Below are positions 41,255-52,837 of a stretch of 64,000 nucleotides of DNA, piece after piece (position 1 is the first letter of the stretch; each line of letters opens with the position of its first letter). This DNA is from Burkholderiales bacterium (lineage in GTDB: Bacteria; Pseudomonadota; Gammaproteobacteria; Burkholderiales; Burkholderiaceae_E), in the NCBI GenBank assembly GCA_020248665.1, contig JADCHE010000013.1:23273-87272 (forward strand), given 5' to 3'. Under the pieces are notes generated by a model. The model saw only the letters and a list, made by a program, of their open reading frames with translations, did no database searches and was not told where the DNA came from. The position numbers and the translations under genes are program-made.

Positions 41255-43821
41255 CAGCGCACGCCGATCCGCATCGCGATGTGGTCGAGCGCCTCCCGCA
41301 CCTGGTCGACCAGCACCAGGCACAGGTCGCCCTCGCCGAGCCGCTCGAGCGCGGCGTCGATCGCGACGAACTCGCCGTGGATCGCGTCGACGCGCCGCGT
41401 GCGCGCCGCGCCCTCGAGCCCCTCGCGCAGCAGCCCCACGACCTCGCCGTCGGCGCGGCCGCGCTGCGCGGCGTCCTGGTACAGGATCACCTCGTCGAAG
41501 GCCGCGCCGAGGATCCGCGTCTGCGCGCGCAGGTCCTCGTCGCGGCGGTCGCCGGCGCCGCTGATGACCACCGAGCGCGTGCGCGCCTGCATCGTCGAGA
41601 CCGCCTGCACCAGCGCGTGCATCGCGTCGGGGTTGTGGCCGTAGTCGGCGACGATCGTCGCGCCGCGCCACGAGAACACGTTGAAGCGGCCCGGCACGGT
41701 GCCCGCGTCGCTGACGAAGGTCGCGAGCCCGCGGCGGATCGACTCCCAGTCCATGTCGAGCGCCCAGACCGCGGCGATCGCGGCCATCGCGTTGGCGACC
41801 TGGAAGCCGACCGCGCCGCCGTGCGCCAGCGGCACGCCCGACAGCGGGATGCGCCACTCGCGCTCGCGGTGCGCGGCGACGATGTCGGCCCCGCGGCGGA
41901 ACACGATCCGGTGGCCGCGCGCGCGGTGGCTCTCGAGCACCGGATGCGACGCGTCGAAGCCGAACATCGTGACCGAGCCCGGGCAGCGGTCGGCCATCGC
42001 CGCGCACAGCGGGTCCTCGCCGTTGAGCACCGCCATGCCGTCGGGCGACACGTTCTCGACGACGACGCCCTTGACCCAGGCGACCTCCTCGGGCGTCTCG
42101 ATGTGGTTCAGGCCGAGGTGGTCGCCCGCGCCGATGTTGGTGACGACGCCCACCTTGCAGCGGTCGAAGCCCAGCCCCTCGCGCAGGATGCCGCCGCGCG
42201 CGGTCTCGAACACCGCGGCCCCGACGTCCGGGTGCATCAGCACGTTGCGCGCGCTCTTCGGGCCGCTGCAGTCGCCGCTGTCGGTCTGCACCCCGTCGAC
42301 GTAGACGCCGTCGGTGTTCGTCATGCCGACCTTCAGGCCGCGGCTCGCGAGCAGGTGCGCGATCAGCCGCACGGTCGTCGTCTTGCCGTTGGTGCCGGTG
42401 ACCGAGACCGTCGGGATGCGGCCGTCCCGGCCTTCGGGGTAGAGCGTGGAGACGATCGCCTCGCCGAGCGGGCGCGGCCGCCCGTACGAGGGCGCGAGGT
42501 GCATCCGCAGCCCGGGCGCCGCGTTGACCTCGACGATGCCCCCGCCCTGCGCCTCGAGCGGCTCGGCGATGCTGCGCGCGACGACGTCGACGCCGCAGAT
42601 GTGCAGCCCGATCATCTTCGCGGCCTCGACGGCGCGCGCGGCGACCTCGGGGTGGACCTCGTCGGTGACGTCCGTCGCCGAGCCGCCGGTCGAGAGGTTC
42701 GCGTTGTTGCGCAGCACGACCTTGCGGCCGGCCTCGGGCACCGAGTCGGCATCCAGCCCCTGCGACGCGAGCCGCGCGAGCGCGATCGCGTCGAGCCGGA
42801 TGCGGGTCAGCGCGGTCGCGTGGCCGTCGCCGCGGCGCGGGTCGCGGTTGACCGCCTCGACCAGCTCGCGCACCGTGCTGCGCCCGTCGCCGATCACCAT
42901 CGGCGGGTCGCGGCGCGCGGCCGCGACCAGCCTGCCGTCGACCACCAGCAGGCGCCAGTCGTCGCCGGGGATGTAGCGCTCGACGATGACGTCGGAGCTG
43001 ATGTCGTAGGCCGCGGCCCAGGCGGCCTCGAGCTGCTCGCGCGTCTCGACGTCGACGGTCACGCCGCGGCCCTGGCTGCCGTCGCGCGGCTTGACGACCG
43101 CGGGCGCGCCGAGCGACTGCATGATCGCCCACGCATCCTCGATCTCGTCGACCGAGCCGCCACCCGGCACCGGCACGCCGATCGACTCGAGCAGCTGCTT
43201 GGTGAGTTCCTTGTCCTGCGCGATCGACTCGGCGATCGCGCTGGTCGCGTCGACCTCGGCCGCCTGGATCCGGCGCTGGTGCACGCCCCAGCCGAACTGC
43301 ACCAGGCTGCCGTCGGTCAGGCGCCGGAACGGAATGCCGCGCGAGACCGCCGCCTGGACGATCGCGCCGGTGCTCGGCCCGAGCCGCACGTCCTCGTCGA
43401 GCTCGTGGAGCTTCGCGATCGCCGCGGCGGCATCGTACGGCGTGCCGGCGCGCGCCGCGTCGACGAGCGCGGTCGCGCACTCGAACGCGAGCCGGCCGAC
43501 CGCCTCCTGCGTGTACTCGAGGACGATCCGCGTGACGCCCGCCTCGCGGGTCGGTGCCTCGCGCACGAAGCGCACCGCGCAGCCGGCCTCGGCCTGGAGC
43601 GTCAGCGCGACGCGTGCGAGGACCGCCGGCAGCCCGAGCGGGGCGCCTGCGTCGTCGCGCAGGGGCGCGAGCGCCGGCAGCGCGGCCCGCAGCCGCGCCT
43701 CGAAGCCGTCGAGGCGGTCGATCGAGCGCTCGGTCTCGTCGAACCGCACCACCGCCTCGATCGCGGTGTGCCGGCTCCACACGTTCGGTCCGCGCAGCGC
43801 GCGCACTCGGGAGATGTCCAT
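41254..43821 (-). CDS. cphA: Cyanophycin synthetase (complete, CphA1-type)
   Basis: The 855-residue protein has the three expected parts. An N-terminal domain (1-160) begins R-A-L-R-G-P-N-V-W-S. An ATP-grasp domain (about 200-470: V-V-K-P-R-D-G-S-Q-G-R-G-V, V-E-R-Y-I-P-G-D-D and E-V-N-A-A-P-G-L-R-M-H) adds aspartate. A Mur-ligase-like domain has an intact P-loop, G-T-N-G-K480-T-T-T, and adds arginine to the side chain. It builds the storage polymer multi-L-arginyl-poly-L-aspartate in the cytoplasm. It lies 7 bp after the paralogous cphA' gene, so the two are co-transcribed. No cyanophycinase gene is seen in the window. Confidence 0.95.
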   Translation of the reverse strand: MDISRVRALRGPNVWSRHTAIEAVVRFDETERSIDRLDGFEARLRAALPALAPLRDDAGAPLGLPAVLARVALTLQAEAGCAVRFVREAPTREAGVTRIVLEYTQEAVGRLAFECATALVDAARAGTPYDAAAAIAKLHELDEDVRLGPSTGAIVQAAVSRGIPFRRLTDGSLVQFGWGVHQRRIQAAEVDATSAIAESIAQDKELTKQLLESIGVPVPGGGSVDEIEDAWAIMQSLGAPAVVKPRDGSQGRGVTVDVETREQLEAAWAAAYDISSDVIVERYIPGDDWRLLVVDGRLVAAARRDPPMVIGDGRSTVRELVEAVNRDPRRGDGHATALTRIRLDAIALARLASQGLDADSVPEAGRKVVLRNNANLSTGGSATDVTDEVHPEVAARAVEAAKMIGLHICGVDVVARSIAEPLEAQGGGIVEVNAAPGLRMHLAPSYGRPRPLGEAIVSTLYPEGRDGRIPTVSVTGTNGKTTTVRLIAHLLASRGLKVGMTNTDGVYVDGVQTDSGDCSGPKSARNVLMHPDVGAAVFETARGGILREGLGFDRCKVGVVTNIGAGDHLGLNHIETPEEVAWVKGVVVENVSPDGMAVLNGEDPLCAAMADRCPGSVTMFGFDASHPVLESHRARGHRIVFRRGADIVAAHREREWRIPLSGVPLAHGGAVGFQVANAMAAIAAVWALDMDWESIRRGLATFVSDAGTVPGRFNVFSWRGATIVADYGHNPDAMHALVQAVSTMQARTRSVVISGAGDRRDEDLRAQTRILGAAFDEVILYQDAAQRGRADGEVVGLLREGLEGAARTRRVDAIHGEFVAIDAALERLGEGDLCLVLVDQVREALDHIAMRIGVR

Positions 43822-43828
43822 GGTCGGA

Positions 43829-46012
43829 TCAGTTCGAGGCGGCCTGCGCCGCGCGGTCGGCGCGGGCGGCGCGCGCCGCGTCGGCGGCGGGAAAGGACTC
43901 GATGCCGGCGCGGATCGCATCGGGCGCGTAGCCCAGCGCCCACGCCGCGGCCGCCGCGGGCAGCACCGCGTCGGGGTCGCGCCCGGCGAGCAGGCCGGCG
44001 AGCACCAGCTCCTCGCGGCTGTCGGCGAGCACCAGGTCGCGTCCGCGCGCGAAGGTCGCGCGCCGTCCGGTGCCGCGGTGCGCGACGATCGCCGGCGACG
44101 CGCCGTCGCGGGCGTACAGGATCACGTGGCCGTCGCACAGGCGCGCCATGTCGGCGACCTGCGCGTCGTCGCCGTTCAGCACCGCTGTGCCCTCCGACAG
44201 CACCACGTCGACCTGCGTGCGCAGCACGCCCCAGACCGGGTCGCCGGCCTCGATGCGCAGCTCCGGGAAGCGTGCCTCCGTGTCCATCGAGGTCACGATG
44301 CCGACCAGGCAGCGGTCGTAGGCGAGCCCTTCCTCGGCCATCACCCGCGGCGGGTTCTCGAACACCGCGGCCTCGACGGTACGGTTCATCAGCAGTCCGC
44401 GCGCGACGTTCCAGCCGGTGCTGTCCCCCGCGCGGACGACGCGGCCGGCGACCGTCAGGCCGTCGGTCGACGCGACGGCAAGGCGCTTGCCGGTCGCGCG
44501 CATCAGGTGCGCCACCAGGCGGGTGACCTCGGTCGTGCCGCGGAAGCCCGCGACCCCGACGATCGGGATCCGTCCGGCGTCGCCCGGCGGGAACAGGTGG
44601 TCGACGATCGCCGCCCCGACGGGGCGGGGCGATCCCTCGACGGGCTTCAGGTGCATCAGCAGCCCCGGACCCGCGTTGACCTCGACGACCGCGCCGCCCT
44701 GCTCGTCGAGCGGCCGCGAGACGTCCTCGCAGACCAGGTCGATGCCGGCGATGTCGAGGCCGACGACGCGCGCCGCGAGCGCGACCAGTCGCGCGGTCGA
44801 CGGGTGGACCTCGTCGGTGCAGTCGATCGCGACGTTGCCGTTGCGCTGGATCAGCACGCGCTGTCCCTCGGGCAGCACCGACTCGCCCGACAGGCCCTGG
44901 CGCGCGAGCTCGAGGCGCGCGGCGGTGTCGATGCGCACCGGGTTGAGCGGCGAGTCCTCGGTCGCGCCGCGCAGCGGGTTCGAGTTCAGCTGCGAGTCGA
45001 TCAGCTGCTGGATCGTCTGGCGGCCGTCGCCGACGACGAACGCGAGGTCGCCGCGCGCGGCCGCGACCATCCGGCCGGCGACGACCAGCAGCCGGTGCTC
45101 GTAGCCCGGGATGAAGCGCTCGACGATGACGCCCGAGCCTTCCTCGAGCGCGGTGGCGTAGGCGGCCTCGACCTCCTCGCCGGTCATCAGGTTCGTGCAC
45201 ACCCCGCGCCCGTGGTTGCCGTCGTAGGGCTTGACGACGACCGGGTAGCCGAGCGACTCGGCGACCTCGCGCGCGTGGGAGGGGTCGCGGACCAGCTCGC
45301 CCTCGGGCACCGGCACGCCGACCGACGCGCACAGCTGCTTGGTCAGGTCCTTGTCCTTGGAGATGCCCTCGGCGATCGCGCTGGTCCGGTCGGTCTCCGC
45401 GGTCCAGATCCGGCGCTGGGCGGCGCCGTGCCCGAGCTGCACCAGGTTGCCCTCGTTGAGCCGGGTGATCGGGATCCGGCGCTCCTCGGCCGCCTGCACG
45501 ATGCACGCGGTGCTCGGGCCCAGCCACCGGCGGTCGACCATCCGGCGCAGCCGCTTCATCGTCGCGGCCATGTCGTACGGGCGGTCCTCGATCGCGGCCA
45601 GCAGCAGCTCGCGCGCCTCGCGCAGCGCCGCCTTCGCGATCTCCTCCTCGTAGGCGCTGACGATCACCTTGTAGACGCCGCGCTCCTCGGTCTCGCGCGC
45701 CTTGCCGAACCCGCCGGGCATGCCCGCCATGTTCTGCAGCTCGAGCGTCACGTGCTCCATGATGTGGCAGGGCCAGGTCCCTTCCTGGAGCCGGCGCACG
45801 AATCCGCCGCGCTCGCCGTAGCTGCAGCGGTGCTCGATCAGGTTCGGCACCCAGGCGACCAGCCGGTCGACGAAGCCGGGCAGGGTGTTCGACGGGTAGT
45901 CCTCGAGGGCGCCGATGTCGACCAGCGCCTCGATGACCTGGGGGTAGGTCCACCGGTTCGGGCCGCGCAGCGTTCGGATCTCGAGGATCCGGATGTCACC
46001 GGGAGCGTTCAT
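43829..46012 (-). CDS. cphA': Cyanophycin synthetase paralogue with degenerate Mur-ligase P-loop (CphA'-type)
   Basis: The 727-residue protein is a paralogue of the adjacent cphA but about 130 residues shorter. The N-terminal region (T-L-R-G-P-N-R-W) and the ATP-grasp domain are intact (V-V-K-P-Y-D-G-N-H-G-R-G-V, V-E-R-F-I-P-G-Y-E-H and E-V-N-A-G-P-G-L-L-M-H). In the Mur-ligase half the P-loop reads A-G-F-R-G-T493-T-E-V, so the essential lysine is threonine, and the C-terminal substrate domain is reduced. It may only do the aspartate step, or support CphA as a partner. Paired cphA/cphA' genes are known in Burkholderiales. It is divergent from the ABC transporter gene, with a 291-bp gap. Confidence 0.9.
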   Translation of the reverse strand: MNAPGDIRILEIRTLRGPNRWTYPQVIEALVDIGALEDYPSNTLPGFVDRLVAWVPNLIEHRCSYGERGGFVRRLQEGTWPCHIMEHVTLELQNMAGMPGGFGKARETEERGVYKVIVSAYEEEIAKAALREARELLLAAIEDRPYDMAATMKRLRRMVDRRWLGPSTACIVQAAEERRIPITRLNEGNLVQLGHGAAQRRIWTAETDRTSAIAEGISKDKDLTKQLCASVGVPVPEGELVRDPSHAREVAESLGYPVVVKPYDGNHGRGVCTNLMTGEEVEAAYATALEEGSGVIVERFIPGYEHRLLVVAGRMVAAARGDLAFVVGDGRQTIQQLIDSQLNSNPLRGATEDSPLNPVRIDTAARLELARQGLSGESVLPEGQRVLIQRNGNVAIDCTDEVHPSTARLVALAARVVGLDIAGIDLVCEDVSRPLDEQGGAVVEVNAGPGLLMHLKPVEGSPRPVGAAIVDHLFPPGDAGRIPIVGVAGFRGTTEVTRLVAHLMRATGKRLAVASTDGLTVAGRVVRAGDSTGWNVARGLLMNRTVEAAVFENPPRVMAEEGLAYDRCLVGIVTSMDTEARFPELRIEAGDPVWGVLRTQVDVVLSEGTAVLNGDDAQVADMARLCDGHVILYARDGASPAIVAHRGTGRRATFARGRDLVLADSREELVLAGLLAGRDPDAVLPAAAAAWALGYAPDAIRAGIESFPAADAARAARADRAAQAASN

Positions 46013-46303
46013 GGATGTGGGAGTGGGGTGGGGCGCCGGGGCGGCGAGGGCGGGTCGGCGGGGCGGGCGTCCCGTGCCGGCCTGTGCCGGTCGTTCGAGG
46101 TTCGGTACGTCGGTGAACGGCCCGGCGGCGTTCCGGTTGACCGCGGCGGCCGGCGGGTCGGTTTGCCGCAATGCCGCACGAGGGGTCGCCACGGATGCGG
46201 TACCCTTCGCGCCGCGGCGCCGTTCGAGGGGGGCGCCGGACCGAGTCCCCGGGGCCGAACCCGCCGTGCGCGGGCGTGGCGTCACGAAGGACCGGCTGAC
46301 CTC
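46013..46303. promoter_or_regulatory. Divergent promoter region of the cyanophycin locus
   Basis: The 291-bp gap separates cphA' (minus) from the ABC transporter (plus) and has no coding sequence. TTGACC at 46137-46142 and TACCCT at 46201-46206 resemble -35 and -10 boxes, but they are not at the right distance from each other. No clear palindrome was found. Confidence 0.35.
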
Positions 46304-48610
46304 ATGCAGATGAACGAACCCACCCAGCCTCCGGCCGCGCTCGACAGTGCGGTGCCGGCGGCATGGCGCGACGCGCTGCGCGAGCGGCTCGGCGACGGTG
46401 AGCGGGTGCTGGCGATCCTGGAGGTCGATCTCGACGGACGGCTGCGCTTCGGCGAGGGCCTGCTGATCGTCACCGACCGGCGGGTCGCGGCGCGCGCGCC
46501 CGGCGAGGCCGCGTGGCGCGACTGGCCACTTCGCGAGGACCTGCGTCTGCGCAAGCGCGACCACGCGGGCGTCGGCACGCTCGAGCTGGTCGATGGCAGG
46601 CGGCGCCTCGACCACTGGTGCTTCACGCTCGGTCGCGACGCGGCCGCGCAGCGGCTGATCGAGTCGCTCGAACTCGCGCTGCTCGCGCAGGCCAGCGGCG
46701 AGGCCGCGCCCGTCGCGCCGCCGCGCTGCCCGCGCTGCCAGGCGGTGCTGCCGCACGCCGGCGACGAGTGCCCGGCGTGCGCGCCGACCACCGAGGAGGC
46801 CGCGCCCTCGACGTGGGTGCTGTTCCGGCTGTGGCGCTTCGCGCGGCCGTACCAGGGCCGGCTGCTGCTCGGTTTCCTGCTGACGCTCGGCTCGACGGCC
46901 GCCACGCTGGTGCCGCCGTACCTGACGATGCCGCTGATGGACGACGTGCTGATCCCGTACCAGAAGGGCGTGCCGATCGAGCCCTCGACGGTCGGGATGT
47001 ATCTGGCCGGACTGCTCGGCGCAGCGCTGGTCGCCTGGGTGCTCGGCTGGGCACGGACCTACACGCTCGCGCTGGTGAGCGAGCGCATGGGCGCCGACCT
47101 GCGCACCCAGACCTACGAGCACCTGCTGTCGATGTCGATGCAGTACTTCGGCGGCAAGCGCACCGGCGACCTGATGGCGCGGATCGGTGCCGAGACCGAC
47201 CGGATCAACGTGTTCCTGTCGCTGCACCTGCTCGACTTCGCGACCGACGTGCTGATGATCGCGATGACCGCGGCGATCCTGACGTCGATCGACCCCTGGC
47301 TCGCGCTGGTCACGCTGGTGCCGCTGCCGCTGATCGCGTGGCTGATCCACCTGGTGCGCGACAGGCTGCGCACCGGCTTCGAGAAGGTCGACCGCGTCTG
47401 GGCCGAGGTGACCTCGGTGCTCGCCGACACCATCCCCGGCATCCGGGTGGTGAAGGCCTTCGCGCAGGAGCAGCGCGAGGCCGAGCGCTTTCACGACGCG
47501 AACCGCCACAACCTGCAGATCAACGACCGCGTCAACAAGGTCTGGTCGCTGTTTTCGCCGACGGTGACCCTGCTCACCGAGATCGGCCTGCTGATCGTGT
47601 GGGCGTTCGGTGTCTGGCAGATCGCGAGCGACCACATCACGGTCGGCGTGCTGACCGCGTTCCTCGCGTACATCGGGCGGTTCTACCTGCGGCTCGACTC
47701 GATGAGCCGCATCGTGTCGTTCACGCAGAAGGCGGCTGCCGGCGCCAAGCGGATCTTCGACATCCTGGATGCGGTCTCGAGCGTGCCGGAGCCGGCGAAG
47801 CCGGTCGCGCTGCCGAAGGTCGAGGGCCGGATCCAGCTCGAGGGCGCGGCGTTCCGCTACGGCAACCGCGCGATCATCCGCGGCATCGACCTCGACATCG
47901 CGCCGGGGGAGATGATCGGTCTCGTCGGCCACAGCGGCTCGGGCAAGAGCACGCTGGTGAACCTGATCTGCCGCTTCTACGACGTCACCGACGGCACGAT
48001 CCGGATCGACGGCATCGACGTGCGCGACGTGCCGGTCGCGCAGTTTCGCCGCCACATCGGCCTCGTGCTGCAGGAGCCCTTCCTGTTCTTCGGCACGATC
48101 GCCGAGAACATCGCCTACGGCAAGCCCGACGCGACCCGTGCCGAGATCGTCGCGGCCGCGCGCGCGGCGCACGCGCACGACTTCATCCTGCGGCTGCCGC
48201 ACGGCTACGACTCGTTGGTCGGCGAGCGCGGGCAGGCGCTGTCGGGCGGCGAGCGCCAGCGGATCTCGATCGCGCGCGCGCTGCTGATCGACCCGCGGAT
48301 CCTGATCCTCGACGAGGCGACCTCCGCGGTCGACACGGAGACCGAGAAGGAGATCCAGAAGGCGCTCGACAACCTCGTGCAGGGCCGCACCACGATCGCG
48401 ATCGCGCACCGGCTCTCGACGCTGCGCAAGGCGAACCGGCTGGTGGTGCTCGACCGCGGGCAGGTGGTCGAGGTCGGCGACCATGCGACGCTGATGGAGC
48501 GCGAGGGCGCGTACTTCCGGCTCTACCAGGCGCAGGTGCGCCAGGGCGACGAGAAGGACGACGGCCCGCGCCACAAGGTCTGGCGCGACGACGAGGACGC
48601 CGATGGCTGA
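46304..48610 (+). CDS. Cyanophycin-locus ABC exporter with N-terminal zinc-ribbon extension
   Basis: The 768-residue protein has an unusual start. About 130 residues resemble a PH-like domain ([15 protein letters not shown]). A zinc ribbon follows with C142, C145, C156 and C159. Then comes a standard type IV exporter: six membrane helices (about 185-470) and an ATPase with G-H-S-G-S-G-K-S-T (near 545), L-S-G-G-E-R-Q-R and I-L-D-E-A-T-S. It is a half-transporter that would work as a dimer. Divergence from cphA/cphA' and overlap with a DUF1854 gene match the cyanophycin-metabolism-associated transporter known from betaproteobacteria. Its cargo is not established. ATGs at 46304 and 46310 both fit. 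Confidence 0.92.
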   Translation: MQMNEPTQPPAALDSAVPAAWRDALRERLGDGERVLAILEVDLDGRLRFGEGLLIVTDRRVAARAPGEAAWRDWPLREDLRLRKRDHAGVGTLELVDGRRRLDHWCFTLGRDAAAQRLIESLELALLAQASGEAAPVAPPRCPRCQAVLPHAGDECPACAPTTEEAAPSTWVLFRLWRFARPYQGRLLLGFLLTLGSTAATLVPPYLTMPLMDDVLIPYQKGVPIEPSTVGMYLAGLLGAALVAWVLGWARTYTLALVSERMGADLRTQTYEHLLSMSMQYFGGKRTGDLMARIGAETDRINVFLSLHLLDFATDVLMIAMTAAILTSIDPWLALVTLVPLPLIAWLIHLVRDRLRTGFEKVDRVWAEVTSVLADTIPGIRVVKAFAQEQREAERFHDANRHNLQINDRVNKVWSLFSPTVTLLTEIGLLIVWAFGVWQIASDHITVGVLTAFLAYIGRFYLRLDSMSRIVSFTQKAAAGAKRIFDILDAVSSVPEPAKPVALPKVEGRIQLEGAAFRYGNRAIIRGIDLDIAPGEMIGLVGHSGSGKSTLVNLICRFYDVTDGTIRIDGIDVRDVPVAQFRRHIGLVLQEPFLFFGTIAENIAYGKPDATRAEIVAAARAAHAHDFILRLPHGYDSLVGERGQALSGGERQRISIARALLIDPRILILDEATSAVDTETEKEIQKALDNLVQGRTTIAIAHRLSTLRKANRLVVLDRGQVVEVGDHATLMEREGAYFRLYQAQVRQGDEKDDGPRHKVWRDDEDADG

Positions 48611-49067
48611 GTTCTCGCTGTCGCGCGACCCGTTCGGACGGCTGGTGCTGCGCGACGCGGCCGGCGCCGAGCACGTGGGGGTGGTGCCGGTGCGCGCCTT
48701 CCCGATCGGCGCACCCGACGAGGGGCTGTCGCTCGTCAGCGTCGACGGCCACGAGCTCGCCTGGATCGAGCGCCTCGACGCGCTCGACGCCGCGCGGCGC
48801 GTGCTGGTCGAGGAGGACCTGGCGAGCCGCGAGTTCGTCCCCGAGATCCGCGCGATCCGCGCGGTCTCGAGCTTCGCGACCCCGAGCACCTGGACCGTCG
48901 ACACCGACCGCGGGCCGACGAGCCTGGTGCTCAAGGGCGAGGAGGACATCCGGCGGCTCGGGCGCACCTCCCTGCTGATCGCCGACCGCCACGGCATCCA
49001 GTTCCTGGTGCGCGACATCGGCACGCTCGACCGGTCGAGCCGCAAGCTGCTCGACCGCTTCCTGTAG
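48603..49067 (+). CDS. DUF1854 family protein, cyanophycin-associated
   Basis: The 154-residue soluble protein has the DUF1854 pattern: F-G-R-L-V-L-R-D-A and G-V-V-P-V-R-A-F-P-I at the start, then L-V-E-E-D-L-A-S-R-E-F-V-P-E-I. W-T-V-D-T-D-R-G and a C-terminal D-R-H-G-I-Q-F-L-V-R-D follow. Its ATG lies 8 bases inside the ABC transporter gene, so the two are translated together. The family is found with cyanophycin synthetase genes, and its molecular role is unknown. No signal peptide or membrane segment is visible, so it probably acts with the transporter in the cytoplasm. Confidence 0.9.
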   Translation: MAEFSLSRDPFGRLVLRDAAGAEHVGVVPVRAFPIGAPDEGLSLVSVDGHELAWIERLDALDAARRVLVEEDLASREFVPEIRAIRAVSSFATPSTWTVDTDRGPTSLVLKGEEDIRRLGRTSLLIADRHGIQFLVRDIGTLDRSSRKLLDRFL

Positions 49068-49144
49068 ACGGCCCGTCCGGGGGTTGGCGATCCCCGGAAA
49101 CCCCGGGGGATCCGCCCCGACGGGCGTGCGGCGGCCAAAGCGCG

Positions 49145-49150
49145 TAAAAT
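49145..49150 (+). promoter_or_regulatory. -10-like TAAAAT upstream of rhlE
   Basis: TAAAAT lies 48 bp before the rhlE ATG in an otherwise GC-rich 131-bp gap and fits a sigma-70 -10 box. The -35 region (about 49122-49127) is not a good match. A GC-rich near-palindrome without a T-tract lies further upstream (49089-49113). Confidence 0.4.
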
Positions 49151-49198
49151 CGAAGCTTTTCGGCGTTTTTCCGGCCACGCCGGCCGGGCGCCTCCCCG

Positions 49199-50717
<1,519 letters not shown>

Positions 50718-50731
<14 letters not shown>

Positions 50732-51617
50732 GGCGGCGCGCCGCCCAGCGTGCCGTCGCGTCCGCCAGCCACGCGTCGAGCGGCGCGTCGGCCGGCGGCT
50801 CGAGCCCGAGGTGGCGCATCGCCGCGCCGAGCACCTCGAGCGGACGCGACGCGTCGACCGCGGTCGCGCCGGTCTGCTTCGACAGCTTGTCGCCGTCCGC
50901 GCCCGCGACGACCGGCACGTGGAGCCAGCGCGGCGAGGGCAGCCCGAGCGCGCGCGCGAGCACGACCTGGCGTCCGGTCGAGCCGAGCAGGTCGGTGCCC
51001 CGGACGACGTCGGTGACGCCCTGCGCCGTGTCGTCCACGACCACCGCGAGCTGGTAGGCCCAGAGGCCGTCGGCGCGCTTCAGCACGAAGTCGCCGATCT
51101 CCGCGGCGATGTCCTGCGACTGCGTGCCGAGCCGACGGTCCTCGAAGCGCACGACGCCGTCGGGCACGCGCAGCCGCCACGCGCGCGCGGTGCGTCCCGG
51201 CGCGAGGCCGTCGCGGCAGGTGCCCGGGTAGCGCAGCTCGCCGTGGCGCGTGCGCGTGCGCGTGCCGCCCGCGTGCAGCACGGAGTCGGCGATCTCGCGG
51301 CGCGTGCATCCGCAGGGGTACCCGAGGCCGCGCGCGACGAGCGTGCCGAGGGCTTCGGCATAGGCCGACCCGCGCGTCGACTGGACCACGATCTCGCCGT
51401 CCGGGTGCAGCCCGAGCCGCCCCAGCGTGTCGACGATCGACGCGGCCGCGCCCGGCTGCTCGCGGGGCGGGTCGAGGTCCTCGATGCGCAGCAGCCAGCG
51501 GCCCCGGTGCGCGCGCGCGTCGAGCCACGACGCGAGCGCGGCGACGACCGAGCCGGCATGCAGCGGCCCGGTCGGCGAGGGCGCGAAGCGCCCGACGTAG
51601 GGCGCGGGCGCGCTCAC
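50718..51617 (-). CDS. gluQ: Glutamyl-Q tRNA(Asp) synthetase
   Basis: The product is 299 residues, the normal length for GluQRS, which is a glutamyl-tRNA synthetase catalytic core without the anticodon domain. It carries [14 protein letters not shown] at the N-terminus, R-I-E-D-L-D-P-P-R, and a zinc site C-G-C ... [15 protein letters not shown] and the K-L-S-K-Q class I loop follow. It attaches glutamate to queuosine at the wobble base of tRNA(Asp). The start is a GTG at 51617 overlapping the end of the upstream LysR gene by four bases (GTGA), so it depends on that gene's transcript. Confidence 0.94.
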
Positions 51618-52726
51618 GTCGCGCGGCCCTTGGCGGCCCGGCGAGGCGTGCGGCGCGCGTCGGCGTCTCGGCGTGTCGACGGGTCCGCCGCGCCCTCGGT
51701 GCGCGTGCCGGCCGCGCGTCGCGACGACCCGCCGCGCGCGAGGCGTGAACCGGACGCGTTCGTCGCACCGGGCGGTGCCGGCAGCGCCTCGGGCAGCGGT
51801 GCCGCCTCCGGTCCGTCGAGCAGCCGCTCGCGGACCCTCGGCAGGTCGAGCCGGCCGAGCCACCACGTCAGCGCCTTGCCCGGGTCGGCGCGCCGCCAGC
51901 CGTACTGCAGGGTCGCGGCCGCCCGCGGCTCGGCCGGGCGCAGCGCGACCAGCCGCCCGCAGGCGAGATGGGGGCGCGCGAACGGCTCGGGCAGCCAGCC
52001 GACGCCGAGCCCCGCGACCTGCATCGCGACCTTCTGCTCGAGCGTCGCCACCGTCAGCGTCTCCTGGCCCGACAGCAGGCCGGCGCTGCGCGACGGCGTG
52101 GTCCTCGAGGTGTCGGCGAGGGCGATCGCGCGGTGATGCAGCACCACCTCGGCGGACACCGGCTCGGGCTCGGTCGCGAGCGGGTGGTGGGGCGCGACGC
52201 AGAAGACGAACGACACGCGTCCGAGCGGGCGCAGCGAGAAGCGGGTCGAGGACAGTGCGGGGCTCGGCGCGTCGTGCGGCGCCCCGATCACCAGGTCCGC
52301 GCGGCCCTCGACCAGCGCCTCCCAAGCCCCGTCGAGCACCTCGTACGAGAAGCGCAGCCGCGTCGGCGCCTCGAGACGGTAGAAGTCCTCGATCAGCGGG
52401 CGCAGCCGGTCGAAGCCGACCAGCGCGTCGACGCCGATCCGCAGCTCCGGCTCCCAGCCGCTGGCCACGCGCCGCACGCGCCGCGCGAGGTCGTCGGCCG
52501 AGCGCAGCAGCCGGCGGCCCTCGTCGAGCAGTTCGCGTCCCGCGGCCGTCAGCTGCGCGCGCGGGCCGCGCCGGTCGAACAGCAGCACGTCGAGTTCGTC
52601 CTCGAGCTTGCGCACCGTGTAGGTCAGTGCCGAGGGCACCTTGCCGAGCTCGGCGGCGGCGGCCGCGAAGCTGCCCTTGCGGGCGATGGTGTCGACGGTC
52701 TCGATCGCATCCAGCGTCAGCGGCAT
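51614..52726 (-). CDS. LysR-type transcriptional regulator with long C-terminal tail
   Basis: The 370-residue protein has the LysR winged helix at 1-60 ([21 protein letters not shown]) and an effector-binding domain (about 90-295). A further 70 or so residues, rich in Arg, Ala and Ser/Thr, are absent in ordinary LysR proteins (about 300 residues) and look disordered. It is divergent from the pirin gene, with an inverted repeat in the gap, and overlaps gluQ by four bases. LysR regulators next to pirin and WrbA-type quinone reductases usually respond to redox or electrophile stress, so that role is likely here. Confidence 0.88.
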   Translation of the reverse strand: MPLTLDAIETVDTIARKGSFAAAAAELGKVPSALTYTVRKLEDELDVLLFDRRGPRAQLTAAGRELLDEGRRLLRSADDLARRVRRVASGWEPELRIGVDALVGFDRLRPLIEDFYRLEAPTRLRFSYEVLDGAWEALVEGRADLVIGAPHDAPSPALSSTRFSLRPLGRVSFVFCVAPHHPLATEPEPVSAEVVLHHRAIALADTSRTTPSRSAGLLSGQETLTVATLEQKVAMQVAGLGVGWLPEPFARPHLACGRLVALRPAEPRAAATLQYGWRRADPGKALTWWLGRLDLPRVRERLLDGPEAAPLPEALPAPPGATNASGSRLARGGSSRRAAGTRTEGAADPSTRRDADARRTPRRAAKGRAT

Positions 52727-52730
52727 GGAA

Positions 52731-52743
52731 TCAAGAAATTTGA
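52731..52743. promoter_or_regulatory. TCAA-n5-TTGA inverted repeat in the LysR/pirin promoter
   Basis: TCAAGAAATTTGA lies 4 bp upstream of the LysR start and 94 bp from the pirin start, in a short AT-rich patch. It has dyad symmetry and LysR-type size, so autoregulation is plausible. Confidence 0.4.
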
Positions 52744-52837
52744 ATGCGCAGTCGAAATCATAGCCGCTGCCGCACCCCGTCGGCGGCCCACACTGCGCTC
52801 CGATGCGGCAGACCCGCCGTCCACGCAGGAGAACGCC

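Noticed and set aside
49089..49113. GC-rich near-palindrome after the DUF1854 gene as an intrinsic terminator
   Set aside because: There is no T-tract after it and the two arms differ in length; it cannot be called a terminator with confidence.
38969..49138. Very long open frames antisense to real genes (for example 38969-43780 minus, 41017-44526 plus, the upstream part of 43829-49138 minus and 43091-46303 plus)
   Set aside because: They are low-complexity Arg/Ala/Gly-rich readings without domains, opposite or ahead of genes with complete motifs. In DNA this GC-rich, stops are rare in some antisense frames.
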